Of a DNA stretch of 64,000 bases, positions 20,232 to 31,908 are shown in pieces; the stretch's first letter is position 1, and each line of letters opens with the position of its first letter. Source of the stretch: Adiantum capillus-veneris (Eukaryota > Streptophyta > Polypodiopsida > Polypodiales > Pteridaceae); assembly GCA_014529385.2 (NCBI GenBank), contig CM043942.1:57599340-57663339 (forward strand). Direction: 5' to 3'. The position numbers and the translations under genes were made by a program. A model generated the notes under the pieces. The model was not told the origin of the DNA and searched no databases. It saw only the letters and a list, made by a program, of their open reading frames with translations.

Positions 20232-22240
20232 ATACCCATCTGCGAGTTGCAGTTTCATTCTCGTTTTCCTGAGAGCTGGACTACCCCACTTCTCCCAGAT
20301 TTTCTTGGTAGGAATCGCCACTCCTGCTCCACTGTCTAGGATGGCTATCATTTTTATATCCTGATATTCAACAGGTAGGGTTGTATTCCCCTCCTCACCT
20401 TCACAGTAATATCTGACCTTGTTTATGGGCACTGGTTGGGATTTGGGTTGACTTTTCCGTTTTCTTTCTTCTCCCGTAGGGTTTGTCGAAAGAGGAATCT
20501 TTACTCCTTTGTGCTTTAAATGTTTCCTCGTGTCTTCCCATAAGTGTGGTCTGACTCTCAAGAGTTCGGACAGTGTGGTTGTGAATGTTATAGGTGTCGA
20601 CAGCATCTCTTGAAGACTTTTTGAGTCAACCATATGTGGAATAGTTCTCGTCTGGGATGGAACTAATCTTATCTCCGATTGTGACTCATGTTCACCTATA
20701 AATGAAGGCAGGGTTTTCAAGGATTGGGCTTTGCTTTCCACCGAAACCTCAGTTCTCGCATCCCCATACAGTGATTGTATATCGGCTGGACAAAATCCGT
20801 TATCCAGGTTAATCTTAGGAATTGGAGGAGGTTGTAACGTCGCGCTTCCGTTCTTTCTGTTTCTAATGGTTTCCCATAAGTGTTGGGGCCATTGTTCTTC
20901 AACTTCTGGAATTGGCATTATCGTCATGGACTTAGCGTCATTAGTCGTGTTTGGCACCACTTGATGATGCAGTGACAATATCGTTTTAGGCCTGGGTTCG
21001 TTTACTTGTTTTGGTTCATTGAGTTTTAGTTTTTCTAGCTCTTTGTAAATCAAAACTTCTTGTTCTGGGGTTCTAACCATCTTAGGTTCTATCAACACCT
21101 GGGCTGTTTCAATGAGGTGTTTACACATTTCCAAACGCTTCGTTTCCACTTCTGGTTGAGGATAAGTTAGCCATATTTGCTCTAAAGTTTGGTTTGTTTT
21201 TAGCCTTGCTTCGTACACTTGTAATAGAGCATCTAACGGCTCTAGCACTTTGTCAACCAAGACTGATCCCCTTGAGGACGCTTTCCTCGGCTTGTTGTTA
21301 TCCTCAGTAGTTCTACTCTCTCTCTCTCTCTCTCTTGTTTGAGTTTCTCCTTCGTTTCCTGCAATTCGTTTTGCATGGCAATTTGGCTGTTCAATCTTCT
21401 TGTTTTCATCCTGTCTCCTTTCGCCTTCCAGGATTTTCGTTGGGTTCTCACGGATAAACTCTTGTGTTCTGTGGGTATTGGCAACTCGACCTTTTCCTCC
21501 ACGGACTCGTTTTTCCTTAAGTCCTTGGCTTGGGCTCTGGTTATCGCATTGATTTGGATCATGGGATCGGTTTCTGATCTGCTGCTTGCACTTGGTATCA
21601 CCCCCACAATATTCATAGTCGCTTTTCCCTTGCTGTCCGGATTTTTTGGGCAATCTGGCAATATGTGATTCACACCACATCCGTCACAAAACCCAAAAAT
21701 TTTCACTCTTTCGCCTTTGAAAGGACAGTTACGCTCCCAATGATCCGTACTTCCACAGCTATAGCACTGTCCAATTGGAGTTTGATTTTGAGGAGGTGGT
21801 CCCATAAGTTGTCTTGCTCTATTAGGATATCCTCGTGGTTTGTAATTCTGGTTCGTAATGAACATTAATGTTCTTTCGTCTACCAAATATTGATCTCTCG
21901 AAGTTTCTGCTACATACGTTGGTGGTGCCATACCCTCTCTATTTCCCAACGATTGATAGACTTCGTCTGTGTATATTTGAGATTCGGCTTTTGTTGCGTA
22001 AGGCTCATTCGGTTCCTCGTAATAAGAAACTTGAAGTGTACTATTTCTTCCTGGTGATGCTTCACAAGGTTGAGCATACCTAATCATGGCCCTATTTTCC
22101 TGTGGTAATGGAAGTTGTTGACCCAATACAGATTGAGGTCTGTCTGCTCTTGCTACCAAATTCATATTTGGTCCAACTTGATATCTTGGAGGAGGTGGTT
22201 GGGATGGTCCTACTGGAGGCCCATACGGTCTTTCCCTCAC
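20232..22240 (-). pseudogene. G1 nucleocapsid region and protease N-terminal half
   Basis: From 22240 the frame gives a Pro-rich region, then a CCHC knuckle (C-Y-S-C-G-S-T-D-H-W-E-R-N-C) and a second Cys/His cluster (C-D-G-C-G-V-N-H-I-L-P-D-C). In the linker a CT microsatellite (about 21312-21333) has slipped and changed the frame. The downstream frame (21300-20232) carries the A-I-L-D-S-G-A-G active site of the retropepsin near 20330 and ends Q-L-A-D-G-Y at the CACTA target site. The other half of the protease is at 12292. Confidence 0.85.
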
Positions 22241-24255
22241 ATTGTTTTTGTTATAAAAACACTCTTCCGTGCTATGATTCGTCCATTTTTTGTTCTATGG
22301 CGCACTATTTCAGTATTAGTCCATTCGCAACTGGTGTTTTCGGCTGTTGTGGGCACCACGGTGTCGGATGATCCCCCCCACATGTGTCACACTTCGTCCT
22401 CTGAGACTGTCTCAACACCGGATTTGATCTCATATGTTGCTGCATTCTCTTCGTTACCACCTCTATCAATTGATCAGTTGTCGGAATCAAGGATGCCTGG
22501 GCATCTTTCTTGGTAGAGGATTCGCTTTTAATCGATGAAGAGCCACTGGTTACTGAATCAGTATCCTCTGACACTTCCCCATATGCTTTGAAATTATCAA
22601 CAAGATATAACGCTTCCCTTGTAACCTGTTGAAACGTGCTACAGGCTTTCAAGTGAAGGTCCTTTTTCAAGGTTTCATTCCTAAGTCCTTCAAAGAAGAG
22701 CACATACAATCTCTCGTCGTGCGGTAATTCTCTCCTCAGGCACCTCTCAATGTATTTCTTGAATCTCAAGGTTTCTTCCTTCACTTTTTCATTCTCCCTT
22801 TGTTTAAAAGCGTATATCTGTGATACAGTATTATGCTTTATACCCCGTTTTGAGAATTCTTCTGCGAACTCGCACAATACGTGTTCAATATTCGGACAAG
22901 TTTCAGGGTTTAAAGGTTGAAACCAGGTTAAGGCCGTCCCTTCCAAGGTTAGCCCGAATCCCTCGTATTGAGTGCAGAAATCAGTGATCTATTCTGCTCT
23001 TAAGACTTGCTTGAAGAGTGATAATGGGCATATGGATCCCCCGATCCGCTATACTTCTTTGGCATGCACTTTGCTACTTGGGATGGTCTGATCCGTCTAT
23101 GGCAGCGGTCAATCTCATTGCTCCCGTGTCTCTACTTAATCGTTCTCATGCATCATGGAGATCGTAGGTTGCTCTCGTTGGCTCCCCCGCCCCAAATCTA
23201 CTACTAGGTGGTAAATGTGATGGGGTGGCTGCAATTGTCCGACCTACAGCCGTATGTGTAGAGATAGGAACTACACTACCTCGATTCATAGCCAGTGATT
23301 CTCTGGAATGTAACGTTCCCATGGGGCTTGACATTGAATAATGAGGTCAACTGAAAGAATCAGCTACATGAGTCCAACCTCCACCTGTGGTCAACGGTTC
23401 TGGCATGACAGGTATAGGTGCTGGTCTAAGTGGGCTTGGAGTGACATAATACTGATGGAGTGGTCCCCCAAAGTACATATATCCTTCCAATTCTTTTTTA
23501 TTGATTGCTGCATATCGTCTTCCATACTTGTCGTATGCTGTAATTTTCGTTTCCGCTCCCTCTGTGTAGGTGAAGACATAAAGTCTTTTCCGCTCAGTCA
23601 TCTCCCCGACGTAGGGTTCCTCGCATCTATAATAGAGATCTTGCTCTCCATTATTATACTTGTATAACCCCAAGTAGACATTATCCGTGTTGATTCTCAA
23701 CGTTTCGTTTTCTTGCCTTAATCTCGCATTAGGTAAGCTCATTGTTGGTGCCTTTTCCTCATGTTCCTCGTCTATTTCAGATTTTGTACCCATCAATCCC
23801 CACTTGTCTACAATGTTAGGATTCCGGACTACCAAGTACATGATACCCTCGTCATCTAGGTACCTGTCTCCGCTATAGCTTACAGGCACTAAGTCCCTAA
23901 ACTCACTTGGTCTATCTTCTATTTTCACACAGTAGCGGTCCATACCATCTTTGTATATCTTGGCACCTTGCTTGTTGTCATATTGATACTTGATGAACAA
24001 TAGATTTAGTGTGGCCGAGGGGTCTGATGGTCCTGCTGCCATGTTTTTTCTTCCTTTTAGTTTTATTTGTCCCAAGTGTTCTGTGAAATAATCGAAAGAT
24101 CTCTCTGAAGAAGTGTCGGAGAAGACTTCTTCAAGGATCGGCTCTAATGGTCGCACTATCCCTTGGTTTACACTCTCCTTCGTTGATGCAACACTCGTTT
24201 GATCCGCTAAATTTTGGTGTCTGGTGTTGATTTGTTTTCCCGATCTCAAAAACAT
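22241..24255 (-). pseudogene. gag: G1 gag, interrupted
   Basis: The ATG at 24255-24253 opens M-F-L-R-S-G-K, like the M-H-L-R-S-G-R of G2. A first block runs to a TGA at 23347-23349. The next about 400 bp is broken by stops. The capsid-like Retrotrans_gag domain is clear at 22946-22450 (T-W-F-Q-P-L, F-A-E-E-F, F-F-E-G-L-R-N). A C-D-T-C-G-G-D-H-x4-C knuckle lies near 22385. Gag forms the cytoplasmic particle. Only fragments could be made from this copy. Confidence 0.85.
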
Positions 24256-25801
24256 AAAGAAAGTGGGATTTACTGACTGAATCCAAACCTCTTACGTGGA
24301 GATGGAAAGATCTTCCAATTCCTGCGGACTGCATGGGTTGTTACTTGATTGGTCTCTGCAAATGAATACATTGGATGGCTATGAGATCACTGTATCATTC
24401 CAACTGTCAGCAGATTCAACACTTCAAAATGATCTCAACACAATTTTGCTTGCAGATTATTGACAGTATGTCCAATTTGAGTTTTGAAAACTCCTGGTAT
24501 CTTGTATAACCTAGGTCTATGAACAGGTCAAAAATGAGCTGGATCTGGGCGAGAGGTACACCGATCGCGATCGTACTTCTGAGCCCAAATTAGATGAAAC
24601 TTCTCCAGCTTGTTCAATAGGCTATTTTAAGACTACCTGCTAGACACTTTTGTATTTGGACTCAAAAAGGTCAAGTTTTTACCGTTTCTTGGTTGGAAGT
24701 GTCTGTTTTTCCAAATTTATCAGTTTGAATGGATTTTGATGTTTGATTTGGGATTTGAGAGATACCTGGGGTTGTCCTGTGTACATGCTATACCTCTATA
24801 TGGTTCCTTCTCAGTTTTGATGTGTTTTGGTCTACTGAAAGTCAATTTCTAGGCCAGTTTATCAATTTTTGACTTGGATCTGTGTTCAGATGGTTTGACA
24901 GGTATTTTGAGGTTACTGGCTCTAGGTCCTTTAGACTTTTATGTTTGTATACACCTGGGGATCCCACATATGAAATCTGGTCCAAATCTGGCACTTAGGT
25001 ACACCAATCGTGATCGTACTTTTGGGCCCAAATTAGACCAAATTTGCCATGCTTGTAGACACTGATGTTTTAAAGCTATCCCCAAAGTCTTTTTGCATTT
25101 GAACACCAAAAGCCAAGATTTTGCACTTTCTGGGTATGTCAGGATAGTTTACCCAAGTGGCCTGATTTCCTTGATTTTTGATGTTTTTGAGTGTGGTTGC
25201 TTTAGACAAAGTTGTTTAGAATCTTATTAGGAAGGCACATGTCAAATCTTGTCCAAATCTAACACTGAGGTACATCGATCGCGATCGTAGTAACTAGGCC
25301 AAATCTAATGAAATTTTGTATGCTCCCTCTGACAAGTGTTTCCTAGTTTTTTGTGCTACCACTTTGTGATTTGAATCAATATCAATCCTGTTTGGTCAGA
25401 TTTTCAGAATTTCAGAGTCTTATGGCTTTTTTGGCCAAAGTTATGGTTTTCTGGTTTCTCGGCTCTGACTTCTGCCCCAAATCTGACTGGAATGTGATTT
25501 ACTTATCCTACTCCTAAGTACAGAAATGAAAAAACATAAGAAAATGAATCAAACAAAACAAACACGAAGGATTTTGGGTGAGATTTCAGTACTCAATCGA
25601 ATTAGAGAAATTGAAGAGCAAAAATGCTTTAACACACTCACTCATAGCTCCCTAAATCTCCTAAGAGAGGATCTAGTCGGTCCACTTGCTCTAGACTCCA
25701 CTAAGCTCTAAAAGCCTAATTGAGGTGTAAAATGGATTTGTGGATTGATCTTTTTTAAGGAGTCTAACTGCGAACTCGGTCACTCATCACCTAAGGTGCA
25801 T
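24256..25801 (-). other. G1 leader with diverged direct repeats
   Basis: This long non-coding stretch lies between the PBS and gag. Three diverged direct repeats, each containing GTACAYCRATCGYGATCGTA, start near 24540, 24980 and 25250. No ORF of interest was seen. Confidence 0.7.
24530..25400. repeat. Three diverged repeats with a CGATCGCGATCG core
   Basis: The cores lie at about 24556-24575, 24998-25018 and 25269-25289. They share flanks (CCAAATCTGGCAC-like before, GGCCCAAATTAGA-like after) over about 160 bp. A weaker, fourth match (ACAACGATCGCGGTTG) is in the LTR at about 26150-26166. Confidence 0.7.
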
Positions 25802-25819
25802 TCCCCGGCAACAGCGCCA
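25802..25819 (-). other. G1 primer-binding site (tRNA-Asp)
   Basis: The plus strand TCCCCGGCAACAGCGCCA equals the 3' end of plant tRNA-Asp with one mismatch. It lies directly inside the LTR boundary, so the minus strand is the primer-binding site. Confidence 0.88.
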
Positions 25820-25820
25820 A

Positions 25821-27394
25821 TGTTTGTGGGTCGCCGCGACTGACGTCCATAGCATAGCTCTCAAGCATCAACATATTTATCAATATAGGGGAAGCGACTC
25901 GGATGAGGCATGGGAACTCACTAGGGTGTCAATCCTAATGAAGTGAACTCGAAGAGATGCAACTACTAACTCTATAAGTAAATCAATCGCATTACCGCCA
26001 AGTAATCTGCCTATGTCCTCCTACACCATTCTTTAGTCATCACGTCCGTTTACCATGTAAATCATATCCAAATCGCACGAAACTTGAAGGGAAGCTACAG
26101 AGGACTATCAGGAACATATCTTATAACTGTCACAGCATTCTGAAGAGGTACAACGATCGCGGTTGTTCGTCCCAAAGTCAGCAAAAACAGCGAACAGGTG
26201 ATCCTAATGGGTCATTTTAGGGTCCATAAAGCCCCTCCTAGGGTCAAAACAACATAAAACACGCGTATAGACACTCAAAACAGCGATTTAAGGCCCAAAC
26301 TCGTACTTGAAAAGCTACACAGAATCTTGAATGATTACACTTGAATGAAAGAGCAAGAGGAGAGGAACACAATGCAATAATCAAATCTGAATTTGGATTA
26401 CCGTAGCCGCAATGGCGAAGATTACAAGGTTGAACAAGAAGGAGCTCTCAAACGTACGCTGTCCTCTCAGTTCTCCATTAAAAGATTATCGTCAAACTTA
26501 CAAAAAATGACCTTTATAGATTAGGTCTTTACAAAATGGCTTGTCCGGCCATAAGCTCCCAAACCTCTAACTGGCTCTCTAATATACAATTGCTCCCATA
26601 AGAATAAGCATACATCCTTTGACAATTTCCCGGCTTAGAGATGCTTCTTTACAAAAGAATTTTACAATGGTTTCTCAGAAAAATATGGTACTTCTGGCAA
26701 CGGCCGCTTGTTGCTTCATTTGCCAAACAATGTGTGTGTGTGAGCACACCTTTAAATAGGCCTCCTCAAGCTGAAAATTGAACCTACTTTCTATTTGCAT
26801 CTGGGAGCTACTCGAGTTAAGCATGGCAAGTCCAATTGCCTACCCACCAAGTGTCCAGTTGACTTGGTTAATTGGCTCTCACACTTAGTTGCAAACTTGG
26901 AAACTCTACCAAGACTCCCACAAGGAAAAAAGGCTCCCCCTAGATACTAAAGCTGACCTGGAGTGGCCTGGAACCTTCTCCCACACAGCCTCAAGCCCCA
27001 GGTGCCTCCCTGGACAATTTTGGGAAAAATTGATCTTAGGCTAAAACAGGTCATACAAGACGGAATTTGATGCTGAAAATTGCTATAGCAAGCTCTAACT
27101 AAGGCGTACTGGCCCGAGTACCTGCCATATTTAGCAGCCCCTGGGGTCCGAAAATGCTTTTTTTTAAAATTGAGGGTACGGGTGCAGTTTTCGAGAGGGT
27201 CGGGTGAACAAAAACTTACTATTTTTGGAAATTTTTTACAAAAATTATTTTAATTCACATTTAGAAGCTTTAAAGTATTCTAAACATCATGGCACTGACA
27301 GAATTCCGAAAACTGCTAAAAATAGTAACTTTTTCCAGTATATTCATTTCAAGGTACAATGGTGCTCTTTTTGATCGGGGTGAGAGACCTTACA
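25821..27394 (-). repeat. 5' LTR of gypsy G1 (about 1.57 kb)
   Basis: On the minus strand it starts TGTAAGGTCTCTCACC (27394) and ends at 25821 beside the PBS, with TG...CA termini. The probable target duplication is GTAAT (27395-27399), with its mate off-window. No second LTR is available in the window for comparison. Confidence 0.85.
26751..26758 (-). promoter_or_regulatory. TATA-like box in G1 LTR
   Basis: The minus strand reads CTATTTAAAGG about mid-LTR, followed by a short GT tract. It is a plausible Pol II promoter for the element. Confidence 0.5.
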
Positions 27395-27553
27395 GTAATC
27401 TCCTTTATTTCCCGATCTAGAATCCTTGAGCTTTCGTAAATAAATTCCTCAGTAAAATACTTCCACCATGTGGGATATTCTTCTGCCAATTCTTGAACCT
27501 ACATTTTAAAATTAGAGTTTACAACCTCCTCAAAAGCTGCAATCATCCGATCT
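27395..27553 (-). pseudogene. Unidentified coding-like remnant between G1 and C3
   Basis: The minus strand reads open for about 50 codons apart from one TAG: F-E-E-V-V-N-S-N-F-K-M, stop, then V-Q-E-L-A-E-E-Y-P-T-W-W-K-Y-F. It joins copia C3 at 27553/27554 and is cut by the G1 LTR at 27395. The residue composition looks coding, but I do not recognise the family. Confidence 0.4.
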
Positions 27554-28783
27554 GAACCCTTGGATATCTTCCACATGTTTTGTCCAAAAGTGGTGACGTA
27601 GCCAGCATCATCAAGTAAACCTGTGTTGATCAAGCTCTTTGTAATTGCAGGAACATGTCTCACATTCTTTAGCGTGAAAGAAGAGCCATTCTGAAACTTC
27701 AATTGAACATCTCCAACACCTAAGATCTCACATGTTTGCCCATTGCCTAGCCGAACATGATCTTTAGTGGTCACATAAGAGGTAAACCACTCCTTGTTTG
27801 GAGACACATGAAGTGATGCCCCTGAGTCTATAATCGAGTCATTCAGTGCATTTCCATCAGATGCTGTAAGAAGAGCTGAGTCCATTGTATTCTTCAAGAA
27901 GTAGATGTCTCCTGACACTAGACTGTCATCCTCTCGAACAGTGTTTGTCACATTTATTTCTTGAATCTTCACTGAGGACTTGTTCTTCTCACCATGGTCT
28001 TCATCTTTCTCTTTGCCTTTTTCTGCTTTCCATTCTCTACAGTCTCTTTTCATGTGACCCTTCTTGCCACAATGGTAGCATTCTATGTCACTCTTGCCTT
28101 TAGCACTGCGGGACTTGCTACGAGACTGATTCCTCTTTCCACCTTTGTACTTTTCTTTGGTTCTTCCCCTGACAACTAAGGTTGTTCCTTTGACTTTGTC
28201 CATTGTATTTCTATTGGTTTCTTCAGTAAGCAGACTTCCTTCTACACCTGCTATGTTCAAACCATCTGGAGGTGCAGAATTACTCAAAGCTGTGCGAAAA
28301 GTGTCCCAAATTTCCGGCAATGTGATCAATAGGAACATAGCTCTAACAGGTTCATCAAACTTGACACCTTGAGCTGACAACTGACTATAGATTGTGTTGA
28401 ATTCATTCAGATGATTGGACATAGGTGTCCCTTCTTTCATCTTCAAGTCAACAAGATTCTTAAGCCAGTATACCTGTGAAGCTGCACTCTACTTCTCATA
28501 AAGATCACTCAGCTTTAACCATGCTTGATAAGTCGACATCTCGTCTGCTACATTGAAGTAAATGCTTTCTGCCGAAGTCAGCATAATGGTAGAAAGTGCC
28601 AATTCGTCCATTTCGCTCCATTCGTCTTCGTCCATATCTTCTGGTTTTATCCCCTTGAGCTTTATAGGTTTTATCTGCTTCTTTTGTACCAACACGTGCC
28701 AAATCTGCTTCTTCCACAATGGGAAATTGGTTCCATCCAGTTTCTTGATATTGTAAAGAGCAGTGTCCTATGATCGAGCCATA
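27554..28783 (-). pseudogene. gag: Copia C3 gag-protease, interrupted
   Basis: The gag ATG is at about 28783, followed after three codons by a TAG where C1 and C2 have Gln (CAG to TAG). Another TAG near 28489 again replaces a Gln. The rest is open from 28446 leftward: a full CCHC knuckle (about 28075-28035), an intact D-S-G-A protease site (near 27820), and the start of integrase to the break at 27554. It is the best preserved gag-protease of the three copies, but it lacks all of RT. Confidence 0.9.
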
Positions 28784-28795
28784 GCTACGCTTCAT

Positions 28796-29837
28796 AGTAG
28801 TTTACTTTCCTGGGAAAAATTCGGCAGAGTTTCCCCTGTAAACTGACCTCTGAACCAATATCAACCTGTCAAATGAACCAAGAAAGCTTTAGATTCTGCA
28901 AAAATTTCGGCAGAGTCTCCTTTGTAAAATGCCTCTAGTGTACTAAAAAACAGACCAAAAACAGTTGAAAAAACCACTATCTCTCCAACACTGTAAGCTG
29001 TGGGTAAACCTGTCCTGCACCTGTACTATCTCTCACTGTCCTGTCACTGTCCTGTAAGCATAGACTGCGACAATGCCTCAATGGCAGTAAAGCAAAGATG
29101 CAATCCCAACTGTCTAACTCACAGTTAATACATCCTAGCTGCCTATCTGTATCACTGAAAGGATCTCAACATTCAAGAATCCCCCAGCTCAATAAAACCT
29201 CACTCGACCCTCAACAAAGGCTGCAGTAAATCTGACAATACATAGACTTCCCACAAAGTCATACATCCACAAATTTCCCATTGTATGTTGTAACTGCTGC
29301 GGTGGTTGTTTGCTGCGTGACTCACAGCCATCAAACCCTCAACAGACATACATCATCTCTGACAATACATCCCATGTGGAAGTACCTATAATGTCAGGAT
29401 GAAATCTGGAATATCAAGCACTAAACACAAGCTACCTGATGAACTAGTGGATGTCGCCTACAGTCTGTGTGTAGATGTGCCTGTGTCGTATGTGACACGC
29501 CTCCAAGAACTGTAAGCCGTCCTTCGATGTGTAGACAGCCACAAATCAACACTCTCGGAGTGCCGATATCCTCAACACCTGCAGTCGTAGGCCGAAAACC
29601 CCAAATTTCCAGAGTCGGGTATGCACCCGCCAAGACCACGTAGTCGAAAATGGCCTGCGTAGAACTTTGTCGAAGCTGAACGGTGGTCGAGATGATCTCA
29701 GAATGAAATTCTGAGAACACGATGCCCATCGGGCTCTCCCACAAGAATTTGGGCCGTGTCTTCGCCTGTCGAATCTCACTCTAATCTGAGCAGGTGACTC
29801 TGGCTACCTGCAAATGCTGCCCCGAGCCTCGATCTGA
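28796..29837 (-). other. Copia C3 leader
   Basis: This non-coding leader is collinear with the C2 leader, with a short deletion near 29145. Confidence 0.75.
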
Positions 29838-29849
29838 GCTCTGATACCA
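29838..29849 (-). other. C3 primer-binding site (initiator tRNA-Met)
   Basis: The minus strand reads TGGTATCAGAGC two bases from the LTR, as in C2. Confidence 0.92.
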
Positions 29850-29851
29850 GT

Positions 29852-30043
29852 TGAAGGAGTACGAGCGGAAGTGCGACGTGAGAGAGAGTGCGAGAAGAAG
29901 AGCACGACGATATGGTGAACTCACTCTACTGTAATGTGTAGAGCATAGTGAGTTCTTATTAGGTTTTTACAAAAGAATATGTGTACATACCTGGCGGCCC
30001 GCCCACTCACCTTGGCGACCACATTGGGCTTTATACCCCAACA
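29852..30043 (-). repeat. 5' LTR of copia C3 (192 bp)
   Basis: It is the same 192-bp LTR as in C1 and C2. Confidence 0.95.
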
Positions 30044-30573
30044 AAAGTGGAGAGTTTCTTTGTGGAAGAGAGCATATACATGAGCCTAATAGCTTCACAT
30101 GGAAGAAGGTGATGCCAACCTATATGGATTAGGAATCTATTACCTTTGCTATCCAGGTTGAAGTCAGCTGAAAAACCAATATGGGCCATCTTGGTATGTA
30201 AAAGGCTTAGTTCAATTGACATTTATCAATCTTGCATGAGTGTTCCACGTACTATGATGCACACTCATTGAGTTCACAGAGACCACAGACATTGGGAGCA
30301 TAGACATTGGGAGGGGCACTATGGAAAATTGATAAAAGCCAAGGTCAATCGATATGGATGAAGAACATTTTCTACATAAGGAAGCTAGTGAAAGCTTGCA
30401 ATGGGCGGACATTTGAAACCATAACCATCCACGAGGCTATAATTCTCTCTTTCACACATAATGGCCTTATTACAATGCTAAGGCTTTCTTGAAATCTCAA
30501 GAGGCAACCCATTTTTAGCTTCAAGTATTGGAATTGTCGCACACTTGACCATTGCTCATTTTGACTCAATGAA
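30044..30573 (-). other. Unassigned DNA with part of a short split reading frame
   Basis: The minus strand carries an open stretch from about 30573 to a stop at 30372. It continues, in frame, a reading frame that begins at the ATG 36129-36127 on the far side of the LTR element. No family was recognised. The remaining bases show no gene. Confidence 0.4.
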
Positions 30574-30578
30574 TCTTC

Positions 30579-30709
30579 TGTGAGACCGCAGGGGACTCGA
30601 CCATGTACCTCTCCACCCAACCGTGCCATATATAGACTCCTAGCCCCTAAATATAGCGCCCCTTGACTTCATGTCCATCCTGGCCCTTGGCCCTGCCCTT
30701 GGCCTGACA
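30579..30709 (-). repeat. 3' LTR (131 bp) of the coding-poor element
   Basis: It starts TGTGAGACCGCAGGGG on the plus strand and ends GGCCTGACA. It has one fewer 12-bp CTTGGCCTTGCC-type unit than the other LTR. Confidence 0.88.
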
Positions 30710-30722
30710 TTACTCCCCCCTT
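30710..30722 (-). other. Polypurine tract of the coding-poor element
   Basis: The minus strand reads AAGGGGGGAGTAA immediately before the LTR start TGTCAGGCC. Confidence 0.8.
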
Positions 30723-31739
30723 GGAGAAGCGTTTTCATCCTCGAAAACACAAGTGGTAGTATCTTCGTAAGAACACTGATGTTTTCCTTATTGGCATCCT
30801 CTACACAGGCCAATTGTCCATATGACCGATACCTGGTGCAATGAGGAGGTTCAATGAAACCAAGAGCAACATCTTGATTTTCAACATTGTTGTCCTTTTG
30901 CAACCACCCGTATCTAAATGGTAACTCATGATAACTCATGTGAGTATCTTGAAAATCTCATAGCTACTGAAAGATAGAATAGGGAGTGTCCTCATGTCAG
31001 ACTTCTGAAACTTTTGGAACACACAGAACCACATGTTCACCCCTAACAAAGGTTACATGCCAACATACTCTGTTAGCACACCTACTAAGTCCTTGACTTA
31101 TGAAACTGTCGGTATCCAACCCCACCACAACAGGTGTTCAAAGTTGAAAACCTAACCGAAGCAAATTCTAGAATAAGGAGAGAATCACCTATTTAGAATG
31201 CATTGTGCTAACGTATTCTCTTAGCAGATCCTTTAGCATGGTTTACTAATGTATGCGCTTAGCATATCCTTTAGTACTAAATAGAATACTTGTAAGGTAC
31301 CCATCCAACGTGGGATGAATAACAGTAATAAGAGTGAGGTACTTTCCCCAACCACTTAGAGACAGTCTTCCACGACTGACGACAAACTATGACTCAACCA
31401 TTGAGTATCCAACCATATACTCGATATGGAATGGAGACAACCAACTAGGCTGAATGTAGATTGGAGGTTCCAGCAACCAATCACTAACATCCATACTCAG
31501 CCATCACCTTGTATGGTAGGGTGTAAACTCATACAAAATCTGCAAGAGAGATTGCACTAGCAATGAAAAAGGGTGCAGAAAGAATAAAGCCCACGGATTT
31601 GCATGCCGCTCCAAATAAATTTGTGTTAAACACTAGGGCCCATAACACCTAGTGTGCATGCATTTAACACAAACATATCCAAACCGCAATTCCATGACGA
31701 GACTTTCCACGATACTTACATGAAAATCTTGCAACAAAG

Positions 31740-31908
31740 TTGGACCATAATAGAATGTGACAACCCGGTCACACCTAGGAACCAACCATGAGACCTTCTC
31801 ATGAACGTAGAATACTTTGCAGAAAAATTTGGACCATAATAGAATGTGACAACCCGGTCACACCTAGGAACCAACCATGAGACATTCTCATGAACGTAGC
31901 ATACTTTG
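31740..31908. repeat. 89-bp tandem duplication
   Basis: Units begin TTGGACCATAATAGAATG at 31740 and 31829, with only a few differences. Confidence 0.9.

Larger units (their letters stand above)
7355..27394 (-). mobile_element. Ty3/gypsy element G1, split by a CACTA insertion, 3' end lost to C2
   Basis: On the minus strand the order is 5' LTR (27394-25821), PBS, long leader, gag (24255 onward), zinc knuckles, protease, [CACTA 20231-12293], protease end, RT, RNase H, an extra H2C2 module, integrase, and an extra retropepsin-like domain, ending where copia C2 begins. The gag start (M-F-L-R-S-G-K) and the domain set resemble element G2. The family order and the tRNA-Asp PBS fit non-chromodomain plant gypsy elements. 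The 3' LTR is off-window. Many stops and frameshifts make it inactive. Confidence 0.9.
27554..30043 (-). mobile_element. Copia element C3 (5' part), truncated
   Basis: It has 5' LTR, PBS, leader, gag, protease and the beginning of integrase, collinear with C2. It ends at 27554 after the codons for K-I-S-K-G-S, joined to unrelated sequence. Right of the LTR is AAAGT (30044-30048). Confidence 0.92.
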
